19,396 nt of DNA from an uncultured Eubacteriales bacterium (GTDB lineage: Bacteria; Bacillota; Clostridia; Oscillospirales; Acutalibacteraceae). Where the stretch lies: NCBI GenBank assembly GCA_934486455.1, contig CAKSPR010000035.1, forward strand, positions 1 through 19,396, in the 5' to 3' direction. The position numbers and the translations under genes were made by a program. This document shows, in pieces, positions 15,091 to 19,396 of this stretch (its first letter is position 1; every line of letters begins with the position of its first letter). The notes under the pieces are model-generated. The model ran no database searches and was not told the DNA's origin. It saw only the letters and a program-made list of their open reading frames with translations.

Positions 15091-15269
15091 TGAACCGCAA
15101 TGTTGTGTTTGGCGCAACTCTTTTGCGGCAAAACCGTGCAAAATATCCGTTTCTTCGACGCGATTTTTAAAACCCGTAACCCGAAAGCATTTTAATTGTC
15201 ACGGTATGCCGCATCGGAAAGATGCAGATACGGCAACGCAAAAAGCATTACCCGAAAGGAGGAACGGCC
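15091..15269 (+). promoter_or_regulatory. Long, partly structured 5' leader of rqcH-guaA
   Basis: About 180 nt separate the predicted transcription start from the rqcH ATG. CCGCAA (15095-15100) pairs with TTGCGG (15123-15128) around a GTTG/CAAC inner stem. Further on, TGCCG/CGGCA (15207-15237) encloses CATC-GGAAA-GATG. No T-tract follows either, and I recognise no known riboswitch core. No peptide frame with a good ribosome binding site stands out before the rqcH start. Confidence 0.35.
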
Positions 15270-17045
15270 ATGGCCTTTGACGGAGCGTTTTTAAAGCTTA
15301 TGATAAGCGAGCTTGAACCGCTTATCGTCGGTGCAAGAGTGGATAAAATTTTTCAGCCTTCAAAAACCGTCTTTGTTTTTTCTTTAAGAAATAAAAACTT
15401 TTCGGGAAGATTGCTCCTTTCGGCCAACCCTTCGGGGGCACGCATACAGCTTACCGAGACGCCCATCGAAAACCCCTCCTCTCCCCCCATGCTTTGCATG
15501 CTTTTCCGCAACAAGCTTGTGGGTGCAAAGGTGCTGGGCATCCGCCAGGAGGGACTTGAGCGCGTGGCCTTCATCGACTTTGAAGGGTCGAACGAGCTGG
15601 GAGACAGGGTAAAGCTGACTCTCGCCTGCGAGGTCATGGGCAGGTCATCAAACATCGTGCTTATCGACCGAAACGGCAAGGTGACCGACGCCGTCCGCCG
15701 TACCGACGCCTCCGACACGGCAAGAGTTTTAATGCCCGGCGTCACCTATACAATGCCTCCGAAAGCCGATTGGCTCGATCTGACCGCCGAGCCCACCGAT
15801 AAAATAATCGAAACGGTTTTATCAAGCGGGGAAAGAAATCTTTCTTCCGCCCTGCTTTCGGTCATGCAGGGGCTTTCTCCCATTGTTTGCAGAGAGCTCG
15901 AGTACCGCGTTTCCGACAAAGCCGACACCCCCCTTTCGGAATTCGGAAGCATTTTAAAGGATCGGCTGAAAAGGGAGCTTGAAGCATTAAAGGCCGCCCT
16001 TCAAAGCGGCGACGCTCATCCCGTTATCCTCACAGATAAAAACCAAAAGCCCTTTGATTTTTCATTTTTGAAAATATCGCAATACGGCAGCGCCGCCGAC
16101 GTAAAGGAATTCGGCAGCCTGTCAAAGGCCTTGGACGAATATTACTCCGAGCGGGAACAAAAGGCAAGAATGCACTCGGCCTCTCAGGACATTCTGCGAT
16201 TGCTCTCAAACGCCTCCTCCCGCATCTCGAAAAAAATAAACATACGGAAAGCCGAGCTTGAAAAGGCCAGAAACAGCGACCACAAGCGCAAATACGGCGA
16301 GCTTATAAAGGCAAATATCCACGCCATAAAACCCGGGGACACCTCCTGCACGGTAACCGACTATTATTCCGAAAATCTCGAACAGATAAAGATACCCCTA
16401 AACGCCGCCCTTTCCCCCGCCCAAAACGCTCAAAAGTATTTTAAGGAATACCGCAAGGCCTGCACCGCCTCTCAGCTTTTGGAAGGGTTTATTCAAAAGG
16501 GCGAGCAGGATCTTAAATACATAGAAAGCGTTTTCGATGAGCTTTCCCGTGCCAAAACAACGTCCGAGCTTGCCGAAATAAGAAGCGAGCTTGCCGACTC
16601 GGGATATATCAAAAGATCGGGTCAAAAGAAAACAAAGGAAAAACCCCTTCCCTTTGAAAGATTTGTTTCATCCGACGGATTTGACATTCTGGCCGGAAAA
16701 AATAACAAGCAAAATGACCGGCTGACCCTTAAAGAAGCCGACAAAAGCGACATTTGGTTTCATGTTAAGGACAGCGCCGGAAGTCATGTCATTGTAAAAA
16801 GCGGCGGAAGCACCGTCCCCGACAGCACCCTTACCGAGGCGGCAATCATTGCCGCCACCCTTTCAAAGGCGTCGGAAAGCCGGGGCGTGGCAGTGGATTT
16901 TTGTCCCGTGCGGCGGGTGAAAAAGCCGTCGGGCGCCCCCTTCGGCCTTGTAATATACGAAAACTACAGCACTGCTTTTGTCACTCCCGACAAAGACCTT
17001 GTCGAAAAACTTAAAGATAACGCAAAAACGGAGGAGAAAAAATGA
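15270..17045 (+). CDS. rqcH: RqcH, ribosome quality control factor (NFACT family)
   Basis: RqcH binds the obstructed 50S subunit with peptidyl-tRNA after ribosome splitting and recruits tRNA-Ala to add C-terminal alanine tails that mark the chain for degradation. At 591 aa it has the N-terminal NFACT-N domain (MAFDGAFLKLMISELEPLIVGARVDKIFQPS), a Gly-Asp-Arg at 111-113 likely matching the functional DR pair, MGRSSNIVLIDR (123-134), helix-hairpin-helix and coiled-coil arms, and the NFACT-R region near 490-580 (WFHVKDSAGSHVIVKS). The ATG at 15270 is chosen because AAAGGAGG precedes it by 8 nt; 16 further codons are open upstream but lack a site. It overlaps guaA by four bases. Older names are FbpA and fibronectin-binding protein. 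Confidence 0.95.
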   Translation: MAFDGAFLKLMISELEPLIVGARVDKIFQPSKTVFVFSLRNKNFSGRLLLSANPSGARIQLTETPIENPSSPPMLCMLFRNKLVGAKVLGIRQEGLERVAFIDFEGSNELGDRVKLTLACEVMGRSSNIVLIDRNGKVTDAVRRTDASDTARVLMPGVTYTMPPKADWLDLTAEPTDKIIETVLSSGERNLSSALLSVMQGLSPIVCRELEYRVSDKADTPLSEFGSILKDRLKRELEALKAALQSGDAHPVILTDKNQKPFDFSFLKISQYGSAADVKEFGSLSKALDEYYSEREQKARMHSASQDILRLLSNASSRISKKINIRKAELEKARNSDHKRKYGELIKANIHAIKPGDTSCTVTDYYSENLEQIKIPLNAALSPAQNAQKYFKEYRKACTASQLLEGFIQKGEQDLKYIESVFDELSRAKTTSELAEIRSELADSGYIKRSGQKKTKEKPLPFERFVSSDGFDILAGKNNKQNDRLTLKEADKSDIWFHVKDSAGSHVIVKSGGSTVPDSTLTEAAIIAATLSKASESRGVAVDFCPVRRVKKPSGAPFGLVIYENYSTAFVTPDKDLVEKLKDNAKTEEKK

Positions 17046-18328
17046 AACACGAAAAAATGATTGTGCTCAGCGTCGGCGGTCCTCAGGCTCAAACCGTGGC
17101 AAGAAGGGTGCGGGAATGTGATGTTTTCTGCGAGGTTTTACCCGCAACCGTCACACCCGAAAAGCTTAAAGAGGCCGAGCCGAAGGGCATTATAATCACG
17201 GGCTCTTTTCAGGACATTCCCCTTATTCACAGGCAAAAGCTTTCCTGGGTGGACGAGCTGGGCATACCCGTACTGGAGGTAGGCCAGGGCGCGGGAATAT
17301 CGGTAGAAGCCCTCTCCAGCGGAAAGGGCAAGGTCTGCCTCAACACATTTTTGAAAAACACCTGCGAATTTTCAGGCGACTGGTCGGTCAAGACCTTTAT
17401 AGACGAAAGCGTCGAGCAAATAAGAGAACAGGTGGGCGAAAGCCGTGTAATTCTCGGTCTTTCGGGCGGCGTCGATTCCTCGGTACTTGCCGCCCTGCTT
17501 TCAAAGGCAATCGGCAACCGGCTCATCTGCATATTCGTTGACACCGGTCTGATGCGAAAAAACGAAGGCGATCAGATAGAGGCCGCCTTTAAGGATCGCG
17601 ACCTGACCTTCATTCGGGTAAACGCCGAAACAAAGTTCCTTTTCAAGCTTGTGGGCGTTTCCGACCCCGAGCAAAAAAGAAAGATAATCGGCGAGGAATT
17701 TATCAGGATTTTTGAAGCCGAGGCCGAAAAATTCGATGACGCCGAATACCTTGCCCAGGGCACCATCTACCCCGACATAATCGAGTCGGGAACGACCGGC
17801 GCCAAAATGGTCAAAAGCCACCACAATGTTGGAGGACTTCCCGAAAAAATCAACTTCAAGGGACTTGTCGAGCCGCTTAAAATGCTCTTTAAGGACGAGG
17901 TGCGCCGCCTTGCGGCCGAGCTTTCGCTGCCCGAATACATCGTCAACCGCCAACCCTTCCCGGGACCCGGTCTTGCGGTAAGATGTATCGGGATAATTAC
18001 AAAGGAACGGCTCGAAATTCTCAGGGAGGCCGACGCCATTTTCTGCGAAGAAATTGAAAATGCGGGATACTCCAAAAAAATCGGTCAGTATTTCGCCATC
18101 ATCCCCGAGACCCTCACAACAGGAGTAAGGGGCGGCCACAGAACCTTTGAATACACCATAGCCCTGCGCGCCGTCAACACCACCGATTATATGACCGCCC
18201 AGTGGGCCGATCTTCCCATTTCGCTCATCCGAAGCATTTCCCGCCGCATAACCACCGAGGTCAAGTCGGTCAACCGCGTGCTCTACGATGTCACCGACAA
18301 GCCCCCCGCAACCATCGAGTGGGAATGA
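17042..18328 (+). CDS. guaA: GMP synthase with degenerate, truncated glutamine amidotransferase domain
   Basis: GuaA aminates XMP to GMP using ATP. The synthetase half is intact: P-loop LSGGVDSS (140-147), KSHHNVGGLP near 260, QPFPGPGLAVRC, and the C-terminal VTDKPPATIEWE end. The protein is 428 aa; the family norm is about 510. The missing part is in the N-terminal class I amidotransferase domain. Residues 1-35 still match (ARRVRECDVFCEVLP), but GGQYNQ has become GGPQAQ, and the nucleophile motif GICYGMQ has become EVGQGAG (79-85), with Gly81 in place of Cys. The rest of the domain, including the His and Glu of the triad, is gone before FLKNTCEFSGDW. The frame is continuous, so this is not a simple frameshift. 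Expected activity is ammonia-dependent, or glutamine-dependent with a separate partner. GGAGG lies 7 nt before the ATG, which overlaps the rqcH stop. Confidence 0.93.
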   Translation: MKHEKMIVLSVGGPQAQTVARRVRECDVFCEVLPATVTPEKLKEAEPKGIIITGSFQDIPLIHRQKLSWVDELGIPVLEVGQGAGISVEALSSGKGKVCLNTFLKNTCEFSGDWSVKTFIDESVEQIREQVGESRVILGLSGGVDSSVLAALLSKAIGNRLICIFVDTGLMRKNEGDQIEAAFKDRDLTFIRVNAETKFLFKLVGVSDPEQKRKIIGEEFIRIFEAEAEKFDDAEYLAQGTIYPDIIESGTTGAKMVKSHHNVGGLPEKINFKGLVEPLKMLFKDEVRRLAAELSLPEYIVNRQPFPGPGLAVRCIGIITKERLEILREADAIFCEEIENAGYSKKIGQYFAIIPETLTTGVRGGHRTFEYTIALRAVNTTDYMTAQWADLPISLIRSISRRITTEVKSVNRVLYDVTDKPPATIEWE

Positions 18329-18343
18329 TGTACGAAACGCCGT

Positions 18344-18368
18344 AACCCCGCACAAACACCGGGTTTTT
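18344..18368 (+). terminator. Weak intrinsic terminator just after guaA
   Basis: AACCC (18344-18348) pairs with GGGTT (18361-18365) around a C/A-rich loop and runs into TTTTT. The stem is short, so it may be leaky. Two stronger hairpins follow. Confidence 0.4.
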
Positions 18369-18425
18369 GCTTTACAAAAGTACCCCGTGGCAACAAAATG
18401 ATAACATTTTCGATTATCCAAGAAT

Positions 18426-18475
18426 AAAGAGCTATTTGATTTCTGTTAGTGAAGTCAGATAGCTCTTTTCCTTTT
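18426..18475 (+). terminator. Long-stem intrinsic terminator after guaA
   Basis: AAAGAGCTATTTGATTTC (18426-18443) pairs with GAAGTCAGATAGCTCTTT (18451-18468) over 18 bp, with two G-T wobbles and no bulge, around a 7-nt loop. It is followed by TCCTTTTT. It is unusually long for a terminator. Confidence 0.7.
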
Positions 18476-18524
18476 TATCATTTTCAGTCGTTCTTTGACC
18501 TGTTCTTACACAGTATAAAACACA

Positions 18525-18563
18525 ATAGCGGCAGGGAAAAATCCCTGCTGCTATTTTTTTTAT
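18525..18563 (+). terminator. Strong terminator at the guaA/sirtuin boundary
   Basis: AATAGCGGCAGGGA pairs with TCCCTGCTGCTATT (one mismatch) around a 4-nt A loop and is followed by six further T residues (eight T in the run). The T-tract favours the plus strand. The hairpin also lies just after the sirtuin stop on the minus strand, where TTGTGTTTT follows, so it probably serves both converging transcripts. Confidence 0.8.
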
Positions 18564-19396
18564 GCAGCTAAAGATACAACGTATCCAACATCTGCATCGA
18601 CGCAGATAGACTGCTGCTCGATCTCTTGCGGACACACCGCCTGCCCTTGGTTGATGCAGGCGTATGTGGCGTTTGGATTTTTCGCTGTCATCTGCCAGAA
18701 GGGGTATTTGATGATGACCGGAGTATTATAGCCGACGCCCAATTCAAGAAATAGAATTTTTTGACCTTCACGGGTGCGTAGAAAATTTTCATACCGTTCT
18801 TCCGCACGATGCCAACCCTCGTCCTCAACGAATTTATCATCGCTTCGCAAGTTCATTGTAAGCGGTTTCCCGCAATGAGGACAGACCGGCAAAAGCTCTG
18901 TCGGAATTTTCATGTCCTTTTGCTGTTTGAGCATTTCAAAAATAATATTCTTGTTATCAAAAGTTTCCCGACAGCACGGCTCACTGCACTGAAACAGACC
19001 GTAATCGCCCTGCGTGTAGAAAAGTCGCTTTTTATCAAAGCCCGCCTTTTGAAAGCAATGGTCAACATTTGTTGTGATTACGAAATAATCTTTATCCTTA
19101 ACCGATTCATACAGCTTGTTGTATAAATCAGTAGGCGGATCCATATAACGATTAACAAAAATGTATCTGCTCCAATATGCCCAATGCTCCTCCGGCGTGG
19201 CAAAGGGATAAAAGCCGCCGGAATACATATCCTTGATACCGTACTTTTCCGCATAGTCGGAAAAGTATTTTTCAAACCGTTCGCCGGTGTAAACAAATCC
19301 GGCAGAGGTGGAAAGACCGGCTCCGGCGCCGATCACCACGGCGTCAGCCGTGCGTAATGCCTCTTTTAATTTTAATATATCATCCGAGAAGTTCTC
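18560..19396 (-). CDS. Sirtuin, class M-like (SirTM-type) SIR2 family protein (5' end outside window)
   Basis: The frame is open to the window edge (278 residues seen). The N-terminus reads ENFSDDILKLKEALRTADAV before the NAD-binding GAGAGLSTSAGF, so only a few residues are probably missing. TTNVDHCFQKAGF supplies Asn110 and Asp112. Where classical sirtuins have the catalytic HG, this one has YTQGDYGLFQCSEPC, with Gln129. The same Gln replacement, and the same 19-residue Asn-Gln spacing as I recall for SirTM (Asn118 and Gln137 in the Streptococcus pyogenes enzyme), points to class M sirtuins, which ADP-ribosylate lipoylated GcvH-like proteins. Zinc ligands are likely CSEPC and CPHC. The usual partners (macrodomain, GcvH-L, LplA) are not seen; only the region to the right could hold them. 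Confidence 0.85.
   Translation of the reverse strand, partial: ENFSDDILKLKEALRTADAVVIGAGAGLSTSAGFVYTGERFEKYFSDYAEKYGIKDMYSGGFYPFATPEEHWAYWSRYIFVNRYMDPPTDLYNKLYESVKDKDYFVITTNVDHCFQKAGFDKKRLFYTQGDYGLFQCSEPCCRETFDNKNIIFEMLKQQKDMKIPTELLPVCPHCGKPLTMNLRSDDKFVEDEGWHRAEERYENFLRTREGQKILFLELGVGYNTPVIIKYPFWQMTAKNPNATYACINQGQAVCPQEIEQQSICVDADVGYVVSLAA

Noticed and set aside
14888..15100. N-terminal extension of hprK by 71 codons
   Set aside because: The extension is Arg/Lys-rich, crosses the predicted promoter and leader, and lacks a ribosome binding site; the ATG at 14887 has a good one.
17250..17400. A sequencing frameshift as the cause of the short GuaA amidotransferase domain
   Set aside because: The frame is continuous from conserved N-terminus to P-loop, and substitutions are spread across the domain along with the deletion.
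17501..18421. 306-codon minus-strand frame opposite guaA
   Set aside because: It covers the conserved synthetase domain on the other strand, starts among the terminators and shows no protein family features.
18432..18635. 67-codon minus-strand frame across the guaA/sirtuin boundary
   Set aside because: It runs through two strong terminator hairpins and overlaps the end of the sirtuin gene; the sequence is Cys/Arg-rich without a domain.
1..19396. tRNA, rRNA, CRISPR arrays, insertion sequences
   Set aside because: I saw no cloverleaf, rRNA core motif, regularly spaced repeats or transposase signature on either strand.

Overview
The window looks like a chromosomal segment of a Gram-positive, clostridia-type Firmicute, probably a gut Oscillospirales/Ruminococcaceae-like lineage. 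The evidence is the gene set (HPr kinase/phosphorylase, RapZ, WhiA, single-subunit-type DnaE, RqcH, a sporulation protease gene), strong AGGAGG ribosome binding sites, TTGACA/TATAAT promoters with extended -10 TG motifs, and many T-tailed intrinsic terminators. The species cannot be named from sequence alone.

Layout, left to right. (1) 1-1280 is an accessory-looking block on the minus strand. It holds the 5' part of a 7TM sensor histidine kinase cut by the window edge, a 69-aa XRE/Cro-type repressor with its own promoter and operator-like palindrome, and a roughly 225-nt stretch with an extended -10 promoter, serial hairpins and a strong terminator that looks like an unannotated small RNA. 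(2) 1280-2353 is spoIVB, the SpoIVB sporulation protease gene. It stops exactly before the catalytic serine motif and has no usable start codon behind its ribosome binding site, so I call it a pseudogene. Its usual downstream neighbour spo0A is not present. (3) 2582-5014 is a cytosolic GH38 alpha-mannosidase. (4) 5187-14887 is a long minus-strand core cluster, transcribed in the order hprK, ROK glucokinase, murB, rapZ, whiA, dnaE, pfkA. It joins carbon-catabolite control, sugar phosphorylation and glycolysis to cell-wall precursor synthesis and replication. The gene usually found between rapZ and whiA (yvcK/glmR) is missing, and no HPr gene follows whiA. (5) 14888-15269 is a divergent promoter region. 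(6) 15270-18328 is the plus-strand pair rqcH-guaA, overlapping by four bases. GuaA has an intact ATP-pyrophosphatase half and dimerisation domain, but its glutamine amidotransferase domain is cut to about 105 residues and has lost the catalytic cysteine motif. (7) After a stack of terminators comes a class-M-like sirtuin on the minus strand, running off the right edge.

How the genes work together: HprK senses glycolytic state and phosphorylates HPr, while glucokinase and PfkA feed glycolysis. RapZ-family proteins and MurB bear on amino-sugar and peptidoglycan supply, and WhiA is linked to division. RqcH rescues stalled ribosomes. GuaA makes GMP, here apparently from free ammonia or with a separate glutaminase. 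The two strongest anomalies are the amidotransferase-defective GMP synthase and the doubly damaged spoIVB next to a candidate small RNA.
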